DNA from: an uncultured Prevotellaceae bacterium
Lineage (GTDB): Bacteria; Bacteroidota; Bacteroidia; Bacteroidales; Muribaculaceae
Direction: 5' to 3'
Length of the DNA: 64,000 nt
Assembly (NCBI GenBank): GCA_900318335.1
Contig: ONKF01000004.1
Coordinates: forward strand, 25,359-89,358
This document shows positions 27,505-35,576 of the stretch, piece after piece. Each line of letters begins with the position of its first letter. The stretch's first letter is position 1. Below the pieces are notes generated by a model. The model saw only the letters and a list, made by a program, of their open reading frames with translations, ran no database searches and was not told where the DNA came from. A program made the position numbers and the translations under genes.

Positions 27505-28803
27505 TTAAGAGCCTTTATTGCTTGCAACAATATATGAGCAGTATTTACTAAGCAGATTGGACAATGGTAAATCGCCTTTCTGATATCTGTCTGCATCAAG
27601 TTTCAGAACTCTTTCGCAAATTGGTTTCTTTCCTTTGAACATTGCTTTGAGATAGGGAATGCCATTCTCCTCAGTGATGCTTATATCGGTAAAGAATTGC
27701 GTGAGATCCTCTGCATCATAGACAATGGAGTAACTAGGACGCTTTGCTCCCGGAATGTCCTCTCTCAGGATGTTCTTGGACACGAGGTCCTGTATGTCAC
27801 GTATGGCCGTATCCTTCGAGCACTTTGCCAACGATGCCCATGTCTTTGACGTTATCTTTGCCTCATAGCCATCAAGAAAGAGGTTAAGCATTTGGGTCTG
27901 ACGCTCAGTCATCGGAACAGACGATGCCTTCTGCCAGAAGAAACTCTTGTTCAAAACCGTAGTTACAATAGCTTCAGCTTCATCAAGTGCATCAACCAGT
28001 TTCTGCATATACCACACTAACCACTCCGTAATGTCACCATCGCCATGCTGCATTCGTTCCAGAATGTCATAATAGTGATTTTTATCCTTGTTAATCTGTG
28101 ATGAGACATTGTAGAAACGGAATCCACTATTCTCTCCACGGGCCAGCAACATGTCTGAAAGAATGCGAGCCAACCGTCCATTGCCATCTTCGAAGGGATG
28201 AATGCTCACAAACCAGAAATGAGCGATAGCTGAACGAATGACGCTGCTCACAGGTTCCTCACCATCAAACCAGGTCAGAAACTTCTGCATTTCCTCTTCT
28301 ACACGCTCTGGAGACGGTGCAATATAGTGGATTCTCTCGCGGCCGAACATTCCGCTGACAATATGCTCCTCATTTGTCCGGTATTGACCGATTTCAATCT
28401 GAGTGCCTTCGCTATAGCCTGATGGAAAGAAAGCGGCTTGCCAAGCACATAGTTTCTCTTTACTGAGAGGCATGTCATAGTGTTGAACCGCTTCAAGCAT
28501 TACACCAACAACTGAATCGACATAATGCGAAGGGGCTGTATACTTCACGTTCTCAATCCCAAGTTTTCTGGCTATGGAAGAGCGAACCTGATCCACGTTC
28601 AGTCGTATGCCTTCTATCTCCGAAGAATACACAACATCATAAGTCAGATTCTCGGCCATAGCACGCAGTTTGCTGTCAAAGCCCAGCGAACTCAGCCTGC
28701 CATAGAGCAGCCCCTGCTTACGGAATACTTTTTCCAGAAGGAGTGCCACTTGAGAAGTGTTCCAACGGAAGTTTGTCCAATTGTCTCTTTCGTGAATATA
28801 CAT
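27505..28803 (-). CDS. Fic-domain protein (DUF4172-type N-terminus), probable AMP-transferase
   Basis: 432 residues from ATG at 28803; the open frame reaches 29001 but the promoter at 28859-28890 rules that out. The N-terminus (MYIHERDNWTNFRWN) is the DUF4172-like cap. An inhibitory-helix motif S60-SEI-E64-G65 ([ST]xxxE[GN]) places it among class II, self-inhibited Fic proteins. The Fic active site is HPFEDGNGR (202-210), fully intact. The C-terminal third looks like a winged helix (TERQTQMLNLFL...KDTAIRDIQDLV). Such proteins move AMP (or another group) from nucleotides to target hydroxyls. There is no separate antitoxin gene beside it. Palindromes over its promoter suggest autoregulation. 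Confidence 0.87.
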   Translation of the reverse strand: MYIHERDNWTNFRWNTSQVALLLEKVFRKQGLLYGRLSSLGFDSKLRAMAENLTYDVVYSSEIEGIRLNVDQVRSSIARKLGIENVKYTAPSHYVDSVVGVMLEAVQHYDMPLSKEKLCAWQAAFFPSGYSEGTQIEIGQYRTNEEHIVSGMFGRERIHYIAPSPERVEEEMQKFLTWFDGEEPVSSVIRSAIAHFWFVSIHPFEDGNGRLARILSDMLLARGENSGFRFYNVSSQINKDKNHYYDILERMQHGDGDITEWLVWYMQKLVDALDEAEAIVTTVLNKSFFWQKASSVPMTERQTQMLNLFLDGYEAKITSKTWASLAKCSKDTAIRDIQDLVSKNILREDIPGAKRPSYSIVYDAEDLTQFFTDISITEENGIPYLKAMFKGKKPICERVLKLDADRYQKGDLPLSNLLSKYCSYIVASNKGS

Positions 28804-28842
28804 AGCGCCTCGTACTTTATGCAATAAAAAATCACTTTTAAC

Positions 28843-28859
28843 GTCGCAAATTCTGCGAC
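28843..28859. promoter_or_regulatory. Inverted repeat at the fic transcription start (candidate operator)
   Basis: GTCGCA-AATTC-TGCGAC, a 6-bp perfect dyad touching the -7 box and covering the predicted start of transcription. The half-site TGCGAC recurs at 28917-28922 beside a CGCA...TGCG dyad (28908-28920). Confidence 0.4.
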
Positions 28860-28890
28860 AAAGATAGTGGGATATTGCCGAATCACCAAA
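28859..28890 (-). promoter_or_regulatory. Promoter of fic
   Basis: Minus strand TTTG at 28890-28887, 20-bp spacer, TATCTTTG at 28866-28859. Confidence 0.65.
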
Positions 28891-28966
28891 TAGATTCGCA
28901 AAAATAACGCAAAATATGCGACGTTTTATATTCAAAATCGTCGAAGTCCTTCTTTTAAACATTAGA

Positions 28967-28998
28967 AAAGGACCTGTCAGCTTGGACAGGTCCTTTTG
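28967..28998 (-). terminator. Intrinsic terminator of ppdK
   Basis: A perfect 13-bp stem (28967-28979 with 28986-28998), 6-nt loop; the minus-strand 3' arm ends in TTTT. Confidence 0.75.
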
Positions 28999-29021
28999 CA
29001 AATTATGTCTTCTGAGTTAAA

Positions 29022-31736
29022 TTACTCCTCGACGGCAGCCTGGGCGGCAGCAAGACGTGCGATGGGCACGCGATAGGGAGAGCAGGAAACGTAGTTCATA
29101 CCCAACCTCGCGCAGAACTTAACGCTGCTGGGCTCACCACCGTGCTCACCGCAAATACCCAGGTTGAGCTCGGGCTTGGTGGCACGACCCTTGCGGCAAG
29201 CCATCTCAACGAGCTGGCCAACGCCTTCCTGATCGAGAACCTCAAACGGGTCAACCTTCAAGATGCCCAAGTTCTTGTAGATGGCGAGGAACTTGCCAGC
29301 GTCATCACGAGAGTAACCGAAGGTCATCTGGGTCAAGTCGTTGGTACCGAACGAGAAGAAGTCAACCACCTGTGCAATCTGATCGGCAACGAGGGCGGCA
29401 CGCGGAATCTCAATCATGGTACCTACCTTGTAGGCAACGGTCTCACCGCGCTCGGCAAATACCTGCTGAGCAACGCGGTTGATGATGTCGGCCTGCATCT
29501 GAATCTCGGGCTTAACACCGATCAGGGGAACCATGATCTTGGGATGAACGTCAACGCCCTTAGCCTTCACGTTGAGAGCGGCCTCGATAATGGCGCGAGC
29601 CTGCATCTCGGTGATCTCGGGATAGGTGTTGCCCAGACGGCAGCCACGGTGACCCAGCATGGGGTTGAACTCCTCAAGACCGTCGCACACGAGCTTCACC
29701 TCGTCGAGGGTGCGACCCGTCTCTTCGGCGAGCTCACGCATGGTCTCGAGCTGATGGGGAACGAACTCGTGCAAGGGGGGATCGAGCAAGCGGATGGTCA
29801 CTTCATAGCCATCCATAGCCTCGAAGATACCCTCGAAGTCACCACGCTGCAGCGGGAGCAGCTTGGCCAGAGCGACACGACGTGAACTCTCATCGGGAGC
29901 GATGATCATCTCGCGCATAGCCTTGATGCGGTCACCCTCGAAGAACATGTGCTCGGTACGGCACAGGCCGATACCGTGGGCACCCAGCTTGCGGGCAACG
30001 CTGGCGTCGCGAGGCGAGTCGGCGTTGGTGTAAACGTCCATCTTGCTGTACTTCTCAGCCAGGTTCATCACGGCTGCGAAGTCACCGCTCAGGTCGGCGT
30101 CAACAGTAGCTACGAGGCCATCATAAACCTCACCGGTGCTACCGTTAATCGAAATCCAGTCACCCTCGTTGTAGGTCTTGCCACCCATCTCGACGGTGCG
30201 GGCCTTGTAATCAACCTTAATCTCTCCAGCACCCGATACACAGCACTTACCCATACCACGTGCAACAACAGCAGCGTGAGAGGTCATACCGCCACGGGCA
30301 GTGAGGATACCCTGAGCCACGCTCATACCACGCAGGTCCTCGGGAGAGGTCTCCAGGCGTACCATGATGACTTTCTTCTTGCGTGATGCCCATTCCTCGG
30401 CGTCGTCGGCAAAGAACACGATCTGGCCGGTTGCGGCACCGGGGCTGGCGGGCAGACCCTTAGCCATGACCTTAGCATTCTTTACAGCAGCCTTGTCAAA
30501 CACGGGGTGCAGCAGCTCGTCGAGCTTGCCGGGCTCCATGCGCTTGATGACGGTCTTCTCGTCGATAGCGCCCTCACGCAGCAGATCCATGGCGATCTTC
30601 ACCATAGCGGCGCCGGTGCGCTTACCGTTACGGGTCTGGAGCAACCAGAGCTTACCATCTTGGATGGTGAACTCCATATCCTGCATGTCGTGGTAGTGCT
30701 CCTCGAGCTTCTGCTGGATGTCAACGAGTTGCTTAGCGCACTCGGGCATCGACTCCTCAAGTGAGGGATACTTGGAAGCACGCTCTTCCTCGCTGATGCC
30801 CTGCAACTTGGCCCAACGACGGCTACCCTCGGTCATGATCTGTTGCGGGGTGCGAACACCAGCCACAACGTCTTCACCCTGAGCATTGATCAGATACTCA
30901 CCATTGAACAGGTTCTCACCAGTGCCGGCGTCACGCGAGAAGCACACGCCCGTAGCGCTGTTGTTGCCCATGTTACCATAGACCATGGCCTGTACATTGA
31001 CTGCAGTACCATACTCCTCGGGAATCTGGTTCATGCGGCGATACAGGATGGCGCGGTCGTTGTTCCAGCTGTCAAACACAGCATAGATGGCACCCCAGAG
31101 CTGGTCATAAGCATCGGTGGGGAAGTCCTTACCGGTGTTCTCCTTAACGGCGGCCTTGAAGCGCTTAACCAATTCCTTGAGGTCATCGACATCAAGCTCG
31201 GTGTCAAACTTCACGCCCTTCTTCTCCTTCAATTCCTCGATAATTGCCTCAAAGGGATCGATGTCGGTCTTGTTGGTAGGCTTCATGCCCAGCACCACGT
31301 CACCGTACATCTGCACAAAGCGGCGGTAGCTGTCCCAAGCGAAGCGGGGGTTACCCGACTTCTTGGCGAGGGTCTCGGCTACCTCGTCATTGATACCCAG
31401 GTTGAGGACGGTATCCATCATACCAGGCATCGAAACGGGAGCGCCCGAACGAACAGATACCAGCTGGGGATTGCTGGGATCATTGAACTTGTTACCGGTC
31501 AGTTTCTCGATGTGGGCTACAGATTTCATCACATCGTCCTTGATCATCTCAACGACAGCTTCGCGACCCTTCTGGTTATAGAGGGTGCAAATCTCGGTAG
31601 TAATAGTGAAACCCGGGGGAACAGGAACACCAATCAAGTTCATCTCGGCAAGGTTAGCGCCCTTGCCACCCAGTAAATCCTTCATGTCGGCACGACCTTC
31701 TGCCTGGCCGTTACCAAAAGTGTAAATCGCTTTCAT
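29022..31736 (-). CDS. ppdK: Pyruvate, phosphate dikinase
   Basis: 904 residues, the full family length. The N-terminal ATP-grasp domain begins MKAIYTFGNGQAEG and LLGGKGANLAEM. The swivelling phosphohistidine domain has GGMTSHAAVVARGMGKCC, with the catalytic His. The C-terminal PEP/pyruvate barrel has SFGTNDLTQMTFGYSRDD and CGEHGGEP...FCARLGMNYVSCSPYRVP. It interconverts pyruvate + ATP + Pi and PEP + AMP + PPi, allowing gluconeogenic PEP formation or PPi-linked glycolysis in anaerobes. It is monocistronic with its own promoter and terminator. Confidence 0.96.
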   Translation of the reverse strand: MKAIYTFGNGQAEGRADMKDLLGGKGANLAEMNLIGVPVPPGFTITTEICTLYNQKGREAVVEMIKDDVMKSVAHIEKLTGNKFNDPSNPQLVSVRSGAPVSMPGMMDTVLNLGINDEVAETLAKKSGNPRFAWDSYRRFVQMYGDVVLGMKPTNKTDIDPFEAIIEELKEKKGVKFDTELDVDDLKELVKRFKAAVKENTGKDFPTDAYDQLWGAIYAVFDSWNNDRAILYRRMNQIPEEYGTAVNVQAMVYGNMGNNSATGVCFSRDAGTGENLFNGEYLINAQGEDVVAGVRTPQQIMTEGSRRWAKLQGISEEERASKYPSLEESMPECAKQLVDIQQKLEEHYHDMQDMEFTIQDGKLWLLQTRNGKRTGAAMVKIAMDLLREGAIDEKTVIKRMEPGKLDELLHPVFDKAAVKNAKVMAKGLPASPGAATGQIVFFADDAEEWASRKKKVIMVRLETSPEDLRGMSVAQGILTARGGMTSHAAVVARGMGKCCVSGAGEIKVDYKARTVEMGGKTYNEGDWISINGSTGEVYDGLVATVDADLSGDFAAVMNLAEKYSKMDVYTNADSPRDASVARKLGAHGIGLCRTEHMFFEGDRIKAMREMIIAPDESSRRVALAKLLPLQRGDFEGIFEAMDGYEVTIRLLDPPLHEFVPHQLETMRELAEETGRTLDEVKLVCDGLEEFNPMLGHRGCRLGNTYPEITEMQARAIIEAALNVKAKGVDVHPKIMVPLIGVKPEIQMQADIINRVAQQVFAERGETVAYKVGTMIEIPRAALVADQIAQVVDFFSFGTNDLTQMTFGYSRDDAGKFLAIYKNLGILKVDPFEVLDQEGVGQLVEMACRKGRATKPELNLGICGEHGGEPSSVKFCARLGMNYVSCSPYRVPIARLAAAQAAVEE

Positions 31737-31793
31737 TTACTAAACTATAATTGAATATATTTGAAATATTTATGAATTTCCGGTTTTGCGGTG

Positions 31794-31801
31794 CAAAGAT
31801 A
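31794..31801 (-). promoter_or_regulatory. -7 box (TATCTTTG) of ppdK
   Basis: Minus-strand TATCTTTG, leader about 55 nt. A TTTG at 31827-31824 is 22 bp upstream, slightly long for the -33 box. Confidence 0.55.
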
Positions 31802-31844
31802 CTCATTTTACTGCAAACTTTAGCAAAAACGACCCTAAAAAACA

Positions 31845-31906
31845 CATTAATTTATATTAATGCTCGTGTTTTTTCTAACTTGTTGCATTTTGCAAGAAAA
31901 ACACCC
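31845..31906. promoter_or_regulatory. Palindromes upstream of the ppdK promoter
   Basis: The 445 bp between ppdK and the next gene hold no gene. Near ppdK they contain CATTAAT-TTAT-ATTAATG (31845-31862), TTGCA-TTT-TGCAA (31883-31895) and a flanking GTGTTTTT...AAAAACAC pair. Both small dyads sit 45-95 bp upstream of the ppdK -7 box, where an activator or repressor could bind. The stretch 31907-32134 shows only a short ACTCAGG direct repeat (near 32007-32022). Confidence 0.35.
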
Positions 31907-32134
31907 ATTATTCGTAACAATTATTTGACCGCGGCACCTTCAGAACGATGCCATGACCACATAATTCCACATTTCATAGGGGCCACCAGCACGTTACACA
32001 TTATTACTCAGGATTACTCAGGCACCGCTGATCAGGGCAAACCACCTTGCCCATTGAGCAAACCCTGACAGTGAACCAGGCAGTGTCAAAGTGGTTTTTT
32101 CTTGTGAAAAGCAGTGTGGAAATGAAAAAAGCAT

Positions 32135-32142
32135 TATCTTTG
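32135..32142 (+). promoter_or_regulatory. -7 box (TATCTTTG) for the 124-residue unknown
   Basis: TATCTTTG, about 40 nt before the ATG at 32182; it decides that start over the frame's earlier ATG at 32047. Confidence 0.55.
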
Positions 32143-32181
32143 CCGACTGTAAACGAACTACATTGCTACTTATATAATTAT

Positions 32182-32556
32182 ATGGACAATCATATTAAGA
32201 AGATACTTGACGATGACACCAACGGGCTGTTGACCTATGAGTACATCGCCAATAATATGGGCAGCATCGACACGGACATGCCCGCTCTGGTGGACAACAT
32301 GATATTGAAGGACCGCACCGGCCAGTTTGTCGTGAGCACGGCCCGCTACCTGAATGCCATTGACCGCGAGAAGTATGCTTCAAGCATCGACCTGCTGGTC
32401 AAGGCCGCTATCACCAAGGACCGCGACCACGTCTATCTGTCTTATCTCGCCGCCTCGCTGTGGGGTGACGATTTCAAGGAACACGCCGCCGAGCTGAGCG
32501 AAACCGACGACAACTTCCGCCGCATCTACAAGCGCCTCTATCCCGTGGGAATCTGA
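32182..32556 (+). CDS. Small soluble protein of unknown function
   Basis: 124 residues, MDNHIKKILDDDTNGLL at the N-terminus. It has no signal peptide, Cys pair or membrane segment, and appears mainly helical with a possible short winged-helix-like part (NGLLTYEYIANNMGSIDTDMPALVDNMI). I do not recognise the family. Codon use matches the neighbours and it has a good promoter, so I regard it as a real gene. A cyclophilin gene follows 90 bp later. The longer frame from 32047 is rejected since it starts before the promoter. Confidence 0.65.
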   Translation: MDNHIKKILDDDTNGLLTYEYIANNMGSIDTDMPALVDNMILKDRTGQFVVSTARYLNAIDREKYASSIDLLVKAAITKDRDHVYLSYLAASLWGDDFKEHAAELSETDDNFRRIYKRLYPVGI

Positions 32557-32646
32557 TATTCTGCCGCGTTTGACATTGAGTTTATCCAGAAAAAGATGTG
32601 ACGCAAGCTTATTTGCGCCCCTATATCCAACACAACCGATAGAACG

Positions 32647-33363
32647 ATGACAAAGCATTTATTTTTATCTATCATGATGGTGGCGTTGACCATGATGTCG
32701 TGCCCGGCTATCAACGCCGGGGGCTGTGCCAACGAACCCAACAAAGAAGAATCAACAGACAACAACAAGATGACTAAAGTGAAACTGGAGACCTCGATGG
32801 GCGACATCGTGGTCCAACTTTTCAACGAGACGCCGTTGCACCGCGACAACTTCATCAAGCTGGTGAACGAGGGTTTCTATGATGGTTTGCTCTTCCATCG
32901 CGTGATCAAAGACTTCATGATTCAGGGCGGTGACCCCAAATCCAAGAACGCAGGCCCTAACGACATGCTGGGCGACGGCGACCCCGGCTACACCATCCCC
33001 GCCGAGTTTGTCTGTCCCAAGTATTTCCACAAGCGCGGTGTCCTCGCAGCTGCACGTGAGGGCGACCAGACCAACCCCGAACGCCGCAGCAGCGGTAGCC
33101 AGTTCTACATCGTTACGGGAAGGCTCTTTGCCAGCGACCAGCTGAGAATGCTTGCACAGCGCATGGGCGTCAAGATGACCGACGAACAGATCGATGCCTA
33201 TACCAGCGTGGGCGGTGCGCCCCATCTGGATGGCCAGTATACCGTGTTTGGCGAAGTCATTGAGGGCATGGACGTTGTGGACAAAATCCAGGAAACCAAG
33301 GTGAATTATGCCGACCGACCCGTCAACGATATCAAGATCATCAAGGCTACGGTCCTGAAATAG
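32647..33363 (+). CDS. Exported cyclophilin-type peptidyl-prolyl isomerase
   Basis: 238 residues. An N-terminal hydrophobic stretch with a possible lipobox (TMMSC, Cys19) precedes a short low-complexity linker; the cyclophilin core begins near residue 42 (MTKVKLETSMGDIVVQLFNE). Active-site features are FHRVIKDFMIQGGD, GSQFYIVTG and the late HLDGQYTVFGEVIEGMDVVDKI. An insertion (LFASDQLRMLAQRMGVKMTDEQID) lies between the last two, as in many Bacteroidetes cyclophilins. It catalyses proline isomerisation during folding in the periplasm. A cytoplasmic form from the internal ATG (residue 42) is possible. Confidence 0.85.
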   Translation: MTKHLFLSIMMVALTMMSCPAINAGGCANEPNKEESTDNNKMTKVKLETSMGDIVVQLFNETPLHRDNFIKLVNEGFYDGLLFHRVIKDFMIQGGDPKSKNAGPNDMLGDGDPGYTIPAEFVCPKYFHKRGVLAAAREGDQTNPERRSSGSQFYIVTGRLFASDQLRMLAQRMGVKMTDEQIDAYTSVGGAPHLDGQYTVFGEVIEGMDVVDKIQETKVNYADRPVNDIKIIKATVLK

Positions 33364-33390
33364 GCAATAGCTTTTTGAGACAATAATATG

Positions 33391-33430
33391 GACTTGCAAG
33401 CTCAACGGGGCTTGTAAGTCTTCTTTTTTT
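33391..33430 (+). terminator. Intrinsic terminator of the cyclophilin gene
   Basis: GACTTGCAAG (33391-33400) with CTTGTAAGTC (33411-33420), then TTCTTTTTTT. Confidence 0.85.
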
Positions 33431-33471
33431 CAAAAAAAGAGGCCAAAAATTAAAAAAATCGGGGAAATGGC

Positions 33472-33501
33472 TTTGTGATTGCGAAAAAATACCTAAATTT
33501 G
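33472..33501 (+). promoter_or_regulatory. Promoter of the DUF349 gene
   Basis: TTTG at 33472-33475, 18-bp spacer, TAAATTTG at 33494-33501. The leader contains a CAAGCCCC...GGTGCTTG hairpin at about 33520-33539. Confidence 0.6.
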
Positions 33502-33556
33502 GAGTTTGAATATAAACATCAAGCCCCATGGGGTGCTTGAATAAAATTTAGAAAAT

Positions 33557-35455
33557 ATGATGGAACCGCGTGAACAATCTGAATCGATGAACAATCTCGA
33601 GAAAGATCAGAACCTGAGCACTGAGCCCCAGAACGAGGCTCAGGAAGTTGTGAATGAAGAAGTTAAAGTTGAGGAACCCGTAGCCGAGGAGACACCCGCC
33701 CCCGCCGAGGAAAAGCCCGTTGAGGAGGCGCCCGCTGAGGAGCCTAAGGGCAGCAAACTCGACCTTGCCGGCAAGAGCAAGAGCGAGCTCGTGGACATGA
33801 TGCGCCAGGTGGCAGCCCGTCCCATCGAGGAGGTGAAGGACGAGGTGCAAGCCATCAAGGCCGCCTTCTTTGCCCTGCGCCGCGAGGAGATGGCCCAGGA
33901 GAAAGAAGCCTTCCTTGCCAACGGCAACGAGGAAAGCGACTTCACCCCCAAGGAAGACGCCGACGAGAACAACCTCAAGGAACTGCTCAATGTGCTCAAG
34001 GAACGTCGCACCGAGTTTAACGCGGCCCAAGAAGCCAACCGAGAGGCCAACCTCGAGAAGAAGCGCCAGATCATTAAGCTCATCAACGAGATCGCCAACG
34101 ATCCCGACAACATCAACCGCCAGTTCAACCGCGTGAAGCAACTGCAGCAGGACTTCAAGGACGCCGGTGAGGTGCCCCCCAGTGCCGACACAGAGGTGTG
34201 GAAGGAGTTCCAGCGCGCCACCGAGCGTTTCTACGATGTGCTCAAGATGAACAAGGAGCTGCGCGACTACGACTTCAAGAAGAACCTGGAGCTGAAACAG
34301 CAGCTGTGTGAGGATGCCGAGGCCCTGGACGAGGAGCCCGACGTGGTAGCCGCCTTCAGGAAGTTGCAAGAGATGCACAACGAGTGGCGCGAGATAGGTC
34401 CCGTCGCCAAGGAGTTGCGCGAGGAGCTGTGGGCACGTTTCAAGGCCGCCTCAAGCGCCATCAACAAGAAATACCAGACCTTCTTTGAGGACCGCAAGAG
34501 CAAGGAGAAGGAGAATGCCGACGCCAAGACCGAGTTGTGTGAGAAGATTGAGGCCATCAAGACCGATGACCTCAAAACTTATGCCCAGTGGGACGAAGTG
34601 ACCAAGCAGATCATCGCCTTGCAAGAGGACTGGAAGAAGTTAGGTTACGCTTCCCGCAAAGCCAACGCAGCCCTGTTTGCCCGCTTCCGCAAGTCATGTG
34701 ACGACTTCTTCGGCAAGAAAGCCGAGTTCTTCAAGTCGATGAAGGAAGAGCTGAGCGCCAACCTGGCCAAGAAGATTGAACTGTGTGAACGTGCCGAGGC
34801 CCTGATGGATTCCACCGAGTGGAAGGAAGCCACCGACAAGTTCGTCGAGATGCAGAAGGAGTGGAAGACTATCGGTCCCGTAGTGAAGAAATACAGCGAC
34901 AACGTGTGGAAACGCTTCATTGCGGCATGTGACCACTTCTTTGAGCAGAAGAAGAAACAGAACGTCAACGTGCACGCCGTCGAGCACGACAACCTCAAGG
35001 CCAAGAAGGAAATCATCGCTACCCTCAAGGCCACAATCGAGGAGGCTGGCGAAGAGGCTGCACAGACCGTACGCGACCTGATGGAACGCTGGCAGTCGAT
35101 TGGTCATGTTCCCTTCAAGGAGAAGGATAAAATTTATGCCCAGTACCGCGAGTTGATCGACAAGGCATTCGAGACCCTCAACATGCGTGGCCCGCGCTTT
35201 GGCGGCGAGGGTGGCGCTCCCCGTGGCAACCGCCAGGGTGGCGGCGACCGTGGCCTGAGCGAGCGCGACCGCTTGGTGCGCACCTACGAGCAGCGCATGA
35301 GCGAGTTGAAGACCTTTGAGAACAACATGGGCTTCCTGACCGCCAACACCAAGAGCGGCAACACGCTGGTCCAGGAGATGGAGCGTCGCATTGCCCGCCT
35401 CAAGGAAGAGATTGCCGAGCTCGAGCAGAAAATCAAAGATCTGGACAACGCATAA
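33557..35455 (+). CDS. DUF349-repeat protein
   Basis: 632 residues, cytoplasmic, highly charged and helical. The first 65 residues are an acidic Pro/Glu-rich disordered segment (EEPVAEETPAPAEEKPVEE). After a SAP-like stretch (KSKSELVDMM), at least four DUF349 helical repeats follow, each with W..iGPV.k...lW.RF..A...F (for example EWREIGPVAKELREELWARF and EWKTIGPVVKKYSDNVWKRF). The C-terminus has a Gly/Arg-rich loop (GGEGGAPRGNRQGGGDRG) and a coiled coil to the end. The function of DUF349 is not established. A second ATG ten codons in (33587) could also serve as start. Confidence 0.82.
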   Translation: MMEPREQSESMNNLEKDQNLSTEPQNEAQEVVNEEVKVEEPVAEETPAPAEEKPVEEAPAEEPKGSKLDLAGKSKSELVDMMRQVAARPIEEVKDEVQAIKAAFFALRREEMAQEKEAFLANGNEESDFTPKEDADENNLKELLNVLKERRTEFNAAQEANREANLEKKRQIIKLINEIANDPDNINRQFNRVKQLQQDFKDAGEVPPSADTEVWKEFQRATERFYDVLKMNKELRDYDFKKNLELKQQLCEDAEALDEEPDVVAAFRKLQEMHNEWREIGPVAKELREELWARFKAASSAINKKYQTFFEDRKSKEKENADAKTELCEKIEAIKTDDLKTYAQWDEVTKQIIALQEDWKKLGYASRKANAALFARFRKSCDDFFGKKAEFFKSMKEELSANLAKKIELCERAEALMDSTEWKEATDKFVEMQKEWKTIGPVVKKYSDNVWKRFIAACDHFFEQKKKQNVNVHAVEHDNLKAKKEIIATLKATIEEAGEEAAQTVRDLMERWQSIGHVPFKEKDKIYAQYRELIDKAFETLNMRGPRFGGEGGAPRGNRQGGGDRGLSERDRLVRTYEQRMSELKTFENNMGFLTANTKSGNTLVQEMERRIARLKEEIAELEQKIKDLDNA

Positions 35456-35502
35456 TAGCGTATAGTGAGTGCATCCACTTCACATTGAACCATCACTCTA
35501 AT

Positions 35503-35538
35503 CCACGCAGGGGGAGCGCCATCGCTCCCACTGCATGG
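35503..35538. other. 16-bp imperfect hairpin before the sugar-phosphate transferase gene
   Basis: 35503-35518 pairs with 35523-35538 (two mismatches, loop CCAT). No T-tract follows, so it may be a leader structure or an atypical terminator of the DUF349 gene. It covers a possible upstream ATG at 35535, a reason to prefer the start at 35577. Confidence 0.45.
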
Positions 35539-35576
35539 ATGATGCAGTACCATTAACCCGCCATCAACACCACGAC

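Noticed and set aside
27505-28803. Fic toxin-antitoxin module
   Set aside because: No antitoxin gene adjoins it; the inhibitory motif S60-x3-E64-G65 lies in the same protein, so it is a self-inhibited Fic.
28804-29001. N-terminal extension of the Fic protein up to 29001
   Set aside because: The promoter at 28859-28890 and the ppdK terminator at 28967-28998 lie inside that stretch.
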